The notes: generated by a model from the letters alone, not told the origin. A stretch of DNA of 64,000 nucleotides from Phakellia ventilabrum (GCA_963921505.1 OY997382.1:7227360-7291359), one strand, 5' to 3'. Positions 32,813-44,472 are shown, numbered from the stretch's first letter. Numbers and translations are program-made.

Positions 32813-32879
32813 GCAGACGGGGCAGTCCGATTGGAGTGCTTCTGGTGGACGTTCAATAAACTCACAGTCAAATCCAAAT

Positions 32880-32985
32880 TGAGCTTTGGACCACTGGCGA
32901 TGTCTTCCGCATTCCAGCGTGTCGTAGATATTGCGCGCTCATTGGGTCACGTGCAGGGTGGAGCTGCGGCTGGCTAGCTCAGCGT
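32880..32985 (-). promoter_or_regulatory. Remnant 5' module of T12
   Basis: Only the distal part (gcgcgctcattgggtcacgtgcagg) remains, now abutting coding sequence because of the deletion. Confidence 0.4.
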
Positions 32986-34330
32986 TCGAGGCTCGGCATT
33001 GCAGAGTTTGCAGGATGTGAGTTAGTCTGCTGACTCTGGTAGGGAGCAGGTTTTACACCGGTGTCACACCGGATCTGATCACCCCGAAAATTCAATCCTT
33101 CTAGACCCCCAAGAGAGTCATTCTCTCCAGGGGGAGACCTCTCACTCCTGGGAGCAAGTGACCCGGATCGAATTTTCTGTGAGACGCGTACGGGCGGCAA
33201 GAAATAATGCAAGTATCAGTTCAAAGGATCAATCAAGAATGTTGAACTTTGGCAGATGCCATTTACTGTATGGTCTTCTCCGTGGTAGTGACATCACTAC
33301 TTGTAGCTACCCTAATTTCGATTGTATCTACCTGTATACTTGATTTCAAACTTCCACTTGTCTCTTCCACACTTGCGAATCACAAGGCCAACACTATCAC
33401 GTGCAGCAAAAGCCTCGCGCATGCACTGACTGTTGCTATGATACTGCTGCTCACCATATAGGGTAAAATGACCTGCATGTACGATAAAAGAAAACCTACA
33501 AGTATGTCAGTTGATAATGATCTACTGGTATGCAGACCTTTCAACATTGCTACATGAGGATAAAATTTAATGTCAAAACAAAAATGTAATCTCCTATGCA
33601 TCATATAATACTGCTTCTCTGTTGGATAGAAATCTCCGCGAGGCATATTACGCTTGTGCTGTGTGGACCACTGAGTAATAATCAGCTAGGTGGGCTGGTA
33701 TGTCTTTATGAGGGAACTGCACCTCACAGCCAGCATAGTGGATTTAGTCACAGTTGACCACCTCAAGGGGACATTCTTTGCTGATGTGATGCTTGAGGTC
33801 TTGATGCACAGGGCATGCCCCACACTCTTTGGGCAGGACACCGGGTAAAGTGCACAAACTGGCCAGTGCTTGAACATAACGTCTTCGAAGTTAGTCTCAT
33901 AGTCACCACAGTATTCACAGCTGAAGGGTCGCACATAAGGCCCCTCCAACTTGAAATTTAAGTCGAGGGCATGTAATTCATTAGTCAATATTACCAGAGG
34001 CTATTAGCAAAAGAGGGTACAAAAAATTTGCTATCTTAACAATGTCATTAATGAATGAAAGTATGCGTAATAACAATGCTGCACATGATCGATGAATCAG
34101 CTTGCAGTTGGAGTCCATGGATGAAGCACAGTTTAAACTTTGAGAACAGCCGTCTAATATATAGAGATCTAGGTATGTAAACTATCGGGCTACTTATGTT
34201 GTCACCCTGAAATATGAGAGTTCATATCCAAGTTAAGGCGATAACGAAGTTCAGTGCATGACATAAAGTAAAGACGAGAGGAGTCATTAACGTAATGGAA
34301 TATTGTGTGGAATTAGTATCTGGAATGTGG
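32986..34330. repeat. Type II spacer between T12 and T13, with an inserted TRAF scrap
   Basis: Leader, a longer ggagcaagtgacccggatcg segment also seen before T14 and T15, and the conserved 3' flank. The phosphotransferase last-exon scrap found elsewhere is replaced by the TRAF fragment at 33,655-33,935. Confidence 0.55.
33655..33935 (-). pseudogene. Orphan TRAF zinc-finger fragment
   Basis: About 280 bp matching the end of the zinc-finger region of T13 (RPFSCEYCGDYETNFEDVMFKHWPVCAL). It has frame changes and abrupt ends at cacataaggcccc on one side and tgtgctgtgtggacc on the other. The near-identity to T13 at 35,100-35,350 indicates a recent copy, by ectopic conversion or a templated insertion. 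Confidence 0.7.
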
Positions 34331-35828
34331 CTACATGATAGTGACTCGGGTCACTTGGAAGTGGAGGCAATCATCCTTGAGGAACTGACAGTTCTTTTCG
34401 GGATCATAATCCAGATCATTTTGTGGGATGAATTTACGTACACCCCAGGCGCCTGGGGCTGTGGTCTCTACTGGATGCCATGGTTCCAGCAGTTTTGAAA
34501 TTAAATTTCGTATGTAAAGTGTTCTTTCATCTCGCAGCTGGTTCACTAACGTCACCATGACAATACCACAAAAGGGCCATTTTAGGATGAATATCAAACC
34601 TGTCCTCTCATGATGTACCCGAATATTGAGACGTATTTTCCCTATAGCACCACCAGCTCCATTGACATCCACTCTGAGGCACATCTTGTACCCATGGGGG
34701 TGAGTGTAGAATGGCTCGCTGTACCATTCTTTACTATGCCGTTTATGCTTTCTGAACTCTGTTAAAACAAGCTCAACAGGAACAACACTAGCATGTGCTC
34801 GTATTGCCTGCAGTGCTGACCGGTTCTCCTCTTGTTTAGCCTTTAGCTGAACAACTTCTTTCTTCAAATCTTCAAAAGCTCAAGTCAATCCCCTTCACTC
34901 ATGCGCATATCATTTAGTGTCCTTAGTATTTTTTCCAGGAGAGATTTTTTAAGGCTTTATTCTTCTTCTCTAATTGGTCAATTTTCCACCGATGTGCATC
35001 TAACTCTCCCGTAAGTTGCATACAATTTGTTCGATCTTTTTCTGCCATCCTTTTTTCAGTGTGTGCTGCCAGTTGTGCAGTGTGGACCTCTAAGTTCTCA
35101 GCTAGGTGGGCTGGCATGTCTTTATGAGGGAGCTGCACCTCACAGCCAGCATAGTGGAAGTCACAGTTGACCACCTCAAGGGGACATTCTTTGCTGATGT
35201 GATGCTTGAGGTCTTGATGCACAGGGCATGCCCCACACACATTTGGGCAGGACACCGGGTAAAGTGCACAAACTGGCCAGTGCTTGAACATAACGTCTTC
35301 GAAGTTAGTCTCATAGTCACCACAGTATTCACAGCTGAAGGGTCGTTTAATACACTCCGAGACTTGATGTTCGTTAATGTATCGACGCTGAAAAAATCTG
35401 TGACAATGAATGCACTCAACTTCAGCAAACGCACAACCACTGAGCTGTTCATCCACAGCGGGCTTCTCGTTCAAGTGCCCGTCAAACTCCCTCAAGCTAC
35501 CTGTCCACTGGCAGCCCTCCTTCTCATGAAAGCAGTGAATGTGATATACGGAGAGAGAACGCTGGAGTCTTTTGTCTGGGAAAACACAGAAATCAGTTTC
35601 TTTACATGTTGGACAGGGACTCTGTTGGAGTTGCACTCGCTCGATACACGCTTGACAGAAGGCGTGCCCACAGCAGGTCACCTGATAGGGCTCACGAAGC
35701 ACCAGCATGCAGACGGGGCAGTCCGATTGGAGTGTTTCTGGTGGACGTTCAATAAACTCACAGTCAAATCCAAATCGCTGTTGAGAATGTACCTCCATCG
35801 GGGAAGACTGTTCTGCTGAAGTTGCCAT
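34331..35828 (-). pseudogene. TRAF-like copy T13 with many single-base insertions
   Basis: Family-length copy. 34,923-35,828 is open for 301 aa (RING, zinc fingers, start of the coiled coil) and 34,331-34,867 is open for 178 aa (MATH). The breaks are mostly one-base gains, for example near 34,461, 34,500, 34,528, 34,586, 34,600 and 34,638, plus a pair near 35,020-35,032. The RING keeps the canonical His (CCGHAFC, codon at 35,664-35,666), unlike the intact copies. The clustering of gains raises the possibility of consensus error. Confidence 0.7.
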
Positions 35829-36070
35829 TCCTGATGTCTATTCGCTGAGTGCAACAGCTATTCTTGCGTATTCACGTACTTTGAGTATGTTTTCTTTCTT
35901 GTTTGTTGCCTCCCTTTTCGGAGGGATACCGCGAACAGTGGGATAATCGCAACTGCAAAATGAGCTCGGCTCTGTGAGCTTTGGACCACGATGTCTTCCG
36001 CATTCCAGCGTGTTGGTAGATATTGCGCGCTCATTGGGTCACGTGCAGGGTGGAGCTGCGGCTAGCTAGC
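35829..36070 (-). promoter_or_regulatory. 5' module of T13
   Basis: Complete leader, with inverted CCAAT and CACGTG at about 36,032-36,045, 210 bp upstream. Confidence 0.4.
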
Positions 36071-36776
36071 TCAGCGTTCGAGCTCGGCATTGCAGAGTTT
36101 GCAGGATGTGAGTTAGTCTGCTGACTCTGATAGGGAGCAGGTTTTATACCGGATCTGATCACCCCGAAAATTCAATCCTTCTAGACCCCCAACAGAGTCA
36201 TTCTCTCCAGGGGGGCTCTCACTCCTGGGAGCAAGTGACCCGGATCGGATTTTCTGTGAGACGGGCGGCAAGAAATAATGCAAGTATCAGTTCAAAGGAT
36301 CAATCAAGAATGTTGAACTTTGGCAGATGGCATTTAGCTACTGTATGGTCTTCTCCGTGGTAGTGACATCACTACTTGTAGCTACCCTAATTTCGATTGT
36401 ATCTCAGGCTACTTGATTTCAAACTTCCACTTGTCTCTTCCACACTTGTGAATCACAAGGCCAACACTATCACGTGCAGTAAAAGCCTCGCGCATGCATT
36501 GACTGTTGCTATGATACTGCTGCTCACCATATAGGGTAAAAAGACCTGCATGTACCATATGCTGATAAAAGAAAACCTATAAGTATGTCAGTTGATATAG
36601 TAACATCTGAAAAATGATCTACTGGTATGCAGACCTTTCAACATTGCTACATGAGGATAAAATTTAATGTCAAAACAAAAATGTAATCTCCTATGCATTA
36701 TATAAAAACTATAATACTGCTTCTCTGTTGGATAGAAATCTCTATGAGGCATATTACACTTGCGTATACCTAGTAG

Positions 36777-36829
36777 CAGGAGCTGATAGCAGGAGGTGAT
36801 GAGCGCCTTCGGCGCTCATCAGCTCCTGC
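36777..36829. mobile_element. 53-bp palindromic insertion with TAGTAG duplication
   Basis: caggagctgat...atcagctcctg arms with a gagcgcc-ttc-ggcgctc hairpin core. tagtag stands on both sides (36,771-36,776 and 36,830-36,835), and paralogous spacers have a single tagtag followed by taatcacatg. Confidence 0.65.
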
Positions 36830-37010
36830 TAGTAGTAATCACATGCTGCCTTTGATTGCTAGTATTGATTACAATGCATGTCGATTTAGGTATATATTTT
36901 CTTCGTGTTTATACTGTTTCTCTGGGTAGAGTACTATAAAGAGCAACTCCGGACCCTCCTGGCTATGAAGTGGGGTACAGTACATTGCTCCTACCTCTTC
37001 CTCTCTGCAG

Positions 37011-37057
37011 GTATACAACATGGAGAACATTATGTACTGCACTGAACCTCCTGATAC
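37011..37057 (+). pseudogene. CEPT1-like last-exon scrap
   Basis: tcctctctgcag acceptor followed by gtatacaacatggagaac. Confidence 0.5.
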
Positions 37058-37477
37058 GCACATGCACTTTACAAAAACTGATAAGGCCCCTCCAACTTGA
37101 AATTTAAGTTGAGGGCATGTGATTCATTATTCAATATTACCAGAGGATATTAGCAAAAGAGGTTGCAAAAAAATTCGCTATCTTAACAATGTCATTAATG
37201 AATGAAAGTATGCGTAATAACAATGCTGCACATGATCGATGAATCAGCTTGCAGTTGGAGTCCATGGATGAAGCACAGTTTAAACTTTGAGAACAGCCGT
37301 CTAATATATAGAGATCTAGGTATGTTAACTACCAGGCTACTTATGTTGTCACCCTGAAATATGAGAGTTCATATCCAGCTTAAGGCGATAACGAAGTTCA
37401 GTGCATGAAATAAAGTAAAGACGAGAGGAGTCGTTAACGTAATGGAATATTGTGTGGAATTAGTATCTGGAATGTGG

Positions 37478-38987
37478 CTACATGTCAGTGACTTGGGTCA
37501 CTTGGAAGTGAAGGCAATCATCCTTGAGGAACTGACAGTTCTTTTCTGGATCGTAATCCAGATCACTGTGTGAGATGAAGTTACGTACACCCCAGGCGCC
37601 TGGGGCTATTTCTCCAGTGGTCACTCTACTGGTGGCCATGGTTCCAGCAGTTCTGAAAATAATTTTGTATGTAAAGTGTTCTTTATCTCGCAGCTGGTTC
37701 ACTAACGTCACCATGACAACACCACGAAAGGGCCATATTAGGTGAATATCAAACCGTCCTCTCATGACGTACGCGAATACTGAGACGTATTTTCCCTTTA
37801 GCACCACCAGCTCCATTCGCATCCACTCTGAGGCACATCTTGTACCCATGGGGGTGAGTGTAGAATGGCTCGCTGTACCATTCTTTACTATGCCGTTTAT
37901 GCTTTCTGAACTCTGTTAAAACAAGCTCAACAGGAACAACACTAGCATGTGCTCGTATTGCCTGCAGTGCTGACCGGTTCTCCTCTTGTTTAGCCTTTAG
38001 CTGAACAACTTCTTTCTTCAAATCTTCAAAAGCCCAAGTCAGTCCCCCTTCACTCATGCGAATATCGTTTTGTGTCCTTAGTATTTTTTCCAGGAGAGAC
38101 TCTTTTAAGGCTTCATTCTCCTTCTCCAATTGGTCAGTTTTACACCGATGTGCATCTAACTCTCCCGTAAGTTGTACAATTTGTCGATCTTTTTCTGCCA
38201 TCCTTTTTTCAGTGTGTGCTGCCAGTTGTGCAGTGTGGACCTCTAAGTTCTCAGCTAGGTGGGCTGGCATGTCTTTATGAGGGAGCTGCACCTCACAGCC
38301 AGCATAGTGGAAGTCACAGTTGACCACCTCAAGGGGACATTCTTTGCTGATGTGATGCTTGAGGTCTTGATGCACAGGGCATGCCCCACACACATTTGGG
38401 ACAGGACACCTGGGTAAAGTGCACAAACTGGCCAGTGCTTGAACATGTAACGTCTTCGAAGTTCAGTCTCATAGTCACCACAGTATTCACAGCTGAAGGG
38501 TCGTTTAATACACTCCGAGGCTTGATGTTCGTTAATGTATCGACGCTGGAAAAAATCTGTGACAATGAATGCACTCAACTTCAGCAAACGCACAACCACT
38601 GAGCTGTTCATCCACAGCGGGCTTCTCGTTCAAGTGCTCGTCAAACTCCCTCAAGCTACCTGTCCACTGGCAGCCCTCCTTCTCATGAAAGCAGTGAATG
38701 TGATATACGGAGAGAGAACGCTGGAGTCTTTTGTCTGGGAAAACACAGAAATCAGTTTCTTTACATGTTGGACAGGGACTCTGTTGGAGTTGCACTTGCT
38801 CGATACACGCTTGACAGAAGGCGTGCCCACAGCAGGTCACCTGATAGGGCTCACGAAGCACCAGCATGCAGACGGGGCAGTCCGATTGGAGTGTTTCTGG
38901 TGGACGTTCAATAAACTCACAGTCAAATCCAAATCGCTGTTGAGAATGTACCTCCATCGGGGAAGACTGTTCTGCTGAAGTTGCCAT
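37478..38987 (-). pseudogene. TRAF-like copy T14, broken in the zinc-finger region
   Basis: Open pieces are 38,532-38,987 (RING with CCGHAFC and the first zinc finger), 37,749-38,426 (zinc finger, coiled coil, half MATH) and 37,478-37,849. Four small base gains fall within about 70 bases (38,399-38,465), with one more near 37,795 and one near 38,548. Outside these the sequence is clean and close to T13. Confidence 0.7.
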
Positions 38988-39215
38988 TCTTGATGTCTAT
39001 TCGCTGCGTGCAACAGCTATTCTTGCGTATTCACGTACTTTGAGTACGTTTTTTTTCTTGCTTGTTGCCTCCCTTTTCGGAAGGATACCGCGAACAGTGG
39101 GGTAATCGCAACTGCAAAATGAGCTCGGCTCCGATGTCTTCCGCATTCCAGCGCGTTGTAGATATTACGCGCTCATTGGGTCACGTGCAGGGTGGAGCTG
39201 CGGCTAGCTAGCTCA
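38988..39215 (-). promoter_or_regulatory. 5' module of T14
   Basis: Leader and palindrome (one change), gctcattgggtcacgtgcagg near 39,170-39,190. Confidence 0.4.
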
Positions 39216-40555
39216 GCGTTCGAGCTCGGCATTGCAGAGTTTGCAGGATGTGAGTTCGTCTGCTGACTCTGGTAGGGAGCAGGTTTTACACCGGTGTCAC
39301 ACCGGATCTGATCACCCCAAAAATTCAATCCTTCTAGACCCCCAACAGAGTCATTCTCTCCAAGGGGCCTCTCACTCCTGGGAGCAATTCAAGTTACCCG
39401 GATCGGATTTTCTGTGAGACGGGCGGCAAGAAATAATGCAAGTATCAGTTCAAAGGATCAATCAAGAATGTTGAACTTTGGCAGATGGCATTTAGCTACT
39501 GTATGGTCTTCTCCGTGGTAGCAACATCACTACTTGTAGCTACCCTGATTTCGATTGTATCTACCTGTATACTTGATTTCAAACTTCCACTTGCACACTT
39601 GCGAATCACAGGGCCAACACTATCACGTGCAGCAAAAGCCTCGTGCATGCATTGACTGTTGCTATGATACTGCTGCTCACCATATATGGTCAAAAGACCT
39701 TCACGTATCGTATGCTGATAAAAGAAAACCTATAAGTATGTCAGTTGATATAGTAACTTCTGAAAAATGATCTACTGGTATGTAGACCTTTCAACATTGC
39801 GGATAAAATTTAATGTCATAACAAAAATGTAGCTAATCTCCTATGCATTATATAAAAACTATAATACTGCTTCTCTGTTGGATAGAAATCTCTGCGAGGC
39901 ATATTACGCTTGCGTATACCTAGTAGTAATCACATGCTGCCTTTGATTGCTAGTGTTGATTACAATGCATGTTGATTTAGGTATTTTCTTCGTGTTTATA
40001 CTGTTTCTCTGGGTAGAGTAAATTTATTACTATAAAGAGCAACTCCGGATCCAGCAGTTCTGGCTATGACGTGGGGTACAGTACATTGCTCCTACCTCTT
40101 TCCTCTTCCTCTCTGCAGATATACAACGTGGAGAACATTATGTACTGCACTGAACCTCCTCCCTGATAAGCACATGCACTTTACAAAAACTGATAAGGCC
40201 CCTCCAACTTGAAATTTAAGTTAATTACCAGAGGCTATTAGCAAAAGAGGTTGCAAAAAAATTCGCTATCTTAACAATGTCATTAATGAATGAAAGTAAG
40301 CGTAATAACAATGCTGCACATGATCGATGAATCAGGAGTCCATGGATGAAGCACAGTTTAAACTTTGAGAACAGCCGTCTAATATATAGAGATCTAGGTA
40401 TGTTAACTATCGGGCTACTTATGTTGTCACCCTGAAATATGAGAGTTCATATCCAGGTTAAGGCGATAACGAAGTTCAGTGCATGAAATAAAGTAAAGAC
40501 GAGAGGAGTCATTAACGTAATGGAATATTGTGTGGAATTAGTATCTGGAATGTGG
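39216..40555. repeat. Type II spacer between T14 and T15
   Basis: Contains the last-exon scrap at 40,119. No other gene evidence. Confidence 0.6.
40119..40170 (+). pseudogene. CEPT1-like last-exon scrap
   Basis: ctctctgcag acceptor followed by atatacaacgtggagaac, closest among the scraps to the 7,315 exon start. Confidence 0.5.
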
Positions 40556-42049
40556 CTACATGTAAGTGACTCGGGTCACTTGGAAGTGGAGGCAATCATC
40601 CTTGAGGAACTGACAGTTCTTTTCTGTATCGTAATCCAGATCATTTTGTGGGATGAAGTCACGTACACCCCAGGCGACTGGGGCTATTTCTCCAGTGGTC
40701 ACTCTACCGGTGGCCGTGGTTCCAGAATTAATTTCGTATGTAAGGTGTTCTTCATCTCGCAGCTGGTTCACTAACGTCACCATGACAACACCATGAAAAG
40801 GCCATTTTAGATGAATATCAAACCGTCCTCTCATGATGTACCCGAATACTGAGACGTATTTCCCTTTAGCACCACCAGCTCCATTGGCATTCACTCTGAG
40901 GCACATCTTGTACCCATGGGGATGAGTGTAGAATGGCTCGCTGTACCATTCTTTACTATGCTGTTTATGCTTTCTGAACTCTGTTAAAACAAGCTCAACA
41001 GGGACAACACTAACATGTGCTCGTATTGCCTGCAGTGATGACTGGTTCTCTTCTTGTTTAGCCTTTAGCTGAAGGACTTCTTTCTTCAAATTTTCAAAAG
41101 CCCAAGTCAGTCCCCCTTCACTCATGCGAATATCGTTTTGTGTCCTTAGTATTTTTTGCAGGAGAGACTCTTTTAAGGCTTTATTCTCTTTTTCCAATTG
41201 GTCAATTTTCAACCGGTGTGCCTCTAACATTTCCGTAAGTTGTACAGTTTGTCGATCTTTTTCTGCCATCCTTTTTTCAGTGTGTGCTGCCAGTTGTGCA
41301 GTGTGGACCTCTAAGTTCTCAGCTAGGTGGGCTGGTATGTCTTTATGAGGGAGCTGCACCTCACAGCCAGTGTAGTGGAAGTCACACTTGACCACCATGA
41401 GGGGGCATTTTTTGCTGACGTGATGCTTGAGGTTTTGACGTTCGGGGCATGCCCCACACTCATTTGGACAGGACACTGGGTAAAATGCACAAATTGGCCA
41501 GTGCTTGCACGTAACATCTTCGAAGTCAGCCTCATAGTCACCACAGTATTCACAGCTGAAGGGTCGCTGCATACACTCCGAGGCTTGATGCTCATTAATG
41601 TATCGACGCTGGAAAAGTCTGTGACAATGAATGCACTCAACTTCAGTAAACTCACAACCACTGAGCTGTTCATCCACAGTGGGCTTCTCGTTCAAGTGCC
41701 CGTCAAACTCCCTCAAGCTACCTGTCCACTGGCAACCCTCCTTCTCATGGGAGCAGTGTATGCGATATACGGAGAGAGAACGCTGGAGTCTCTTGTCTGG
41801 GAAAACACAGAAATCACTTTCTTTACATGTTGGACAAGGACTGTTCTGGAGTTGCACTCGCTCGATACACGCTTGACAGAAGGCGTACCCACAGCAGGTC
41901 ACCTGATGGGGCTCACGAAGCACGAGCATGCAAACGGGGCAGTCCGATTGGAGTGCTTCTGGTAGACGTTCAATAAAGTCACAGTCAAATCCAAATCGCT
42001 GTTGAGAATGTACCTCCATCAGGGAAGACTGTTCTGCTGAAGTTGCCAT
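40556..42049 (-). CDS. TRAF-like RING/zinc-finger/MATH protein T15
   Basis: Full-length 497-aa frame. Subgroup II zinc fingers (CEFTEVECIHCHRLF, CPERQNLKHHVSKKCPL); N terminus SSLMEV and ERLPEALQSD. The MATH region lost about four residues near NSGTTATGRV. The promoter is interrupted: two MITEs lie between the proximal leader and the distal E-box, which is now about 1,070 bp away instead of ~210. Confidence 0.9.
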   Translation of the reverse strand: MATSAEQSSLMEVHSQQRFGFDCDFIERLPEALQSDCPVCMLVLREPHQVTCCGYAFCQACIERVQLQNSPCPTCKESDFCVFPDKRLQRSLSVYRIHCSHEKEGCQWTGSLREFDGHLNEKPTVDEQLSGCEFTEVECIHCHRLFQRRYINEHQASECMQRPFSCEYCGDYEADFEDVTCKHWPICAFYPVSCPNECGACPERQNLKHHVSKKCPLMVVKCDFHYTGCEVQLPHKDIPAHLAENLEVHTAQLAAHTEKRMAEKDRQTVQLTEMLEAHRLKIDQLEKENKALKESLLQKILRTQNDIRMSEGGLTWAFENLKKEVLQLKAKQEENQSSLQAIRAHVSVVPVELVLTEFRKHKQHSKEWYSEPFYTHPHGYKMCLRVNANGAGGAKGKYVSVFGYIMRGRFDIHLKWPFHGVVMVTLVNQLRDEEHLTYEINSGTTATGRVTTGEIAPVAWGVRDFIPQNDLDYDTEKNCQFLKDDCLHFQVTRVTYM

Positions 42050-42198
42050 TCCTGATGTCTATTCGCTACGTGCAACAGATAGTCATGCGTATTCACGTAC
42101 TTTGAATACGTTTTCTTTCTTCCTCCCTTTTCGGAGGGATACCGCGAACAGTGGGATAATCGCAACAGCTCGGCTCCGTGAGCTTTGGACCACGATGT
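42050..42198 (-). promoter_or_regulatory. Proximal 5' module of T15
   Basis: Leader with ccttttcggaggg and gtgggataatcgcaac, cut off at gatgtta by the MITE at 42,201. The distal part resumes at 43,101. Confidence 0.45.
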
Positions 42199-42200
42199 TA

Positions 42201-42478
42201 TCTAGTCTGGCGTAGCCCGCCCCTCGCGAAAAACGTAGGGTCTAGTATAGTACAGGCGTCGTATTGGTGATATGACGACACGGGCCGACGATCTTGCAGT
42301 AGTATTAATTATATTCATCATTGGTAACTACGGATATTATCTGTGATGCACGAAGCCCGATAAAGGCTAACACATGACGATAAACAAAGTTTTAATCTGA
42401 TTGGCTCGCAGTGTGCACAGACAAAACCAATACGGCGTCTGTACCAGACCCTCCGTTTTTCCCGAGGGGCGGACTAGA
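42201..42478. mobile_element. MITE with ~65-bp inverted ends, TA flanks
   Basis: The left end tctagtctgg...gcccctcg and the right end cgaggggcggactaga are inverted repeats extending through gggtct and cgtattgg on both sides (about 65 bp with mismatches). TA stands on each side. No coding capacity. Its outer bases match the 148-170 palindrome. Confidence 0.7.
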
Positions 42479-42494
42479 TATTCCTGCATGTGAT

Positions 42495-43092
42495 TAGTCT
42501 CGTGCCCAGACCTATGTTCGCCCCCCGCCGAACGGTCTGGTTACGTAAGTTCAAATCCTGGGGCTAGCGTCAAGATCTTGATGCGGCCAATCAGATTGCA
42601 GAATGGGGTTAATTGCGTTAGCACGGCCAATCAGATTGCACAAAAGTAAAGTTATTGCGTAATACACCGACAAGTAGCTGCCAACGTTGATAGTTTGCTG
42701 CATTCTATCTTCGCTCACAGATCAGCTTTTGAGAGAGGACAACCACCAACGGAGTCAACGATCATTCTTCCAAGTATCCTCCAGGTCTGAAACAAAACCG
42801 CTTAGAGAGAGCTGAAATAGAAGCCTTGAAGCCTGTAAACGGCGCTTTAAATAGCGTAAACAAGTGTAACTTGCCTTTTTCTGAATGAATTTTCTTCAAA
42901 CTTGGATATGTTCGAATTGACTTGCAACTACCACCGTTGGACATGTCCTACCTTTCCAGCTACTGTCGTAGCAAAGATACAAAGGCTGTGCCATATTCAT
43001 TCTTGCCGTTATGACGTAATCATTCCCCAGGATTTGAACTTACGTAACCAGACCGTTCGGCGGGGGCGAACATAGGTCTGGGCACGAGACTA
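42495..43092. mobile_element. hAT-like non-autonomous element, exact 8-bp target duplication
   Basis: A 598-bp element with ~68-bp, near-perfect inverted ends starting TAGTCTCGTGCCCAGACC. catgtgat occurs at 42,487-42,494 and 43,093-43,100. No transposase frame. It lies 16 bp from the previous MITE, inside the T15 promoter. Confidence 0.85.
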
Positions 43093-44472
43093 CATGTGAT
43101 ATTGCTCGCTCATTGGGTCACGTGCAGGGTGGAGCTGCAGCTAGCTCAAGCTCAGCGCTCTTCGCATGCGGATATAAGAATGGGACGCATGTTCGAGCTC
43201 GGCATTGCAGAGTTTTGCAGGATGCGAGTTAGTCTGCTGACTCTGGTATGGAGCAGGTTTTGCACCGGTGTCATAGTGGATCTGATCACCCCGAAAATTC
43301 AATCCTTCTGACCCCCAGGGGAGTCATTCTCTCCAGAGGGAGGCCTCTCACTCCTAGGAGCCAGTGACCCGGATCGGATTTCCTGTGATACCGGCGGCAA
43401 GAATATTGCAAGATTGTATAACGGCTAATTAGTATGTGGGTTTGAGTGCGATCGGATTTCCTGTGACACCGGCGGCAAGAATATTGTAGTATGGGGACTT
43501 GAGTGCGATTTGGGTAATAATTGCATGAGCAAAGCGAGTGCATGCGCAATTTTGCCTATTGCAAATGCAATTATTCCCAAATATATGGCACAAGATCGAA
43601 TCCATGTGATTCCATGTTAATCACATATCATTACAGTTCCTATAGCTACAGCCTTTGTTGAACTAAAAAAGTGTGCGATTATGGAAATACTCACACTCTT
43701 ATCTATAGGGGTAAATGTATTGTTACCATCAATTAAATATAGCTAATTATTAATTAAATGTATTGTTACCATCAATTAATACATTTAATTATTAATTAAA
43801 TGTATTGTTACCATCAATTAAATATAGCAATGCAACATCCGACAGAAAGTACAGTGCAAAGCTACTGGGTTGTCCTGACCTGAAGGCTGAGCTCAAACTT
43901 ACTTCACTCTACAAGATACTTTATGGTACATGCTATTTCCCTTCAGAGATCTCCCCTCAGACTAATCATTACAGTCAAAGAATTAATCATTTCTTCTTGT
44001 ATTTAACCAACCTTTTGCTGATACTGTCATTCATTTATACCACATTCAATTTCTGTATGGAACCCCCTGCACGAAGCACATGCACGTAACTGCACCCTCT
44101 TTGTTTGTTTTTAAGAAATTATTTTAGATGAATTTAAGCATTTTTGTGTTATTATTACTTATTACTAATTTTTATACCACAGGTGTACACCCAATTAGCT
44201 ATGCTATTGTGTATTCTTTGCCTTGCTTAAACAACCAAAAAAGGAGGTTAAAAAGTATTGTGGAGACATATGTAAAAGGGCATAGTAATAGTTGTGGTTG
44301 GCAATCTAGATCTGCTGGGTACCTTTCTACCCAGAGTGGAACTGGCTCAAGACCGCCAGGATTAGATCTCCACAATAGACTCTACCGGCCTCACTAGCTA
44401 GTACTCCCATGCAAGCCACACTGAAAAACAATCAAATACGAGGCCACAGTATGTATTTGCAACACAACTCAC
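43093..44472. other. Distal T15 module and rearranged left-arm copy
   Basis: gctcattgggtcacgtgcagg (43,108-43,128), a leader with gcggatataagaatggg, then a scrambled version of the 180-1,060 sequence including a small tandem (about 43,735-43,830, taccatcaatta units). At 44,333-44,372 begins an inverted copy of 46,639-46,680. No gene recognised. Confidence 0.55.

Larger units (their letters stand above)
36071..37477. repeat. Type II spacer between T13 and T14
   Basis: Holds the palindromic insertion at 36,777 and the last-exon scrap at 37,011. Otherwise as 39,216-40,555. No gene. Confidence 0.6.
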
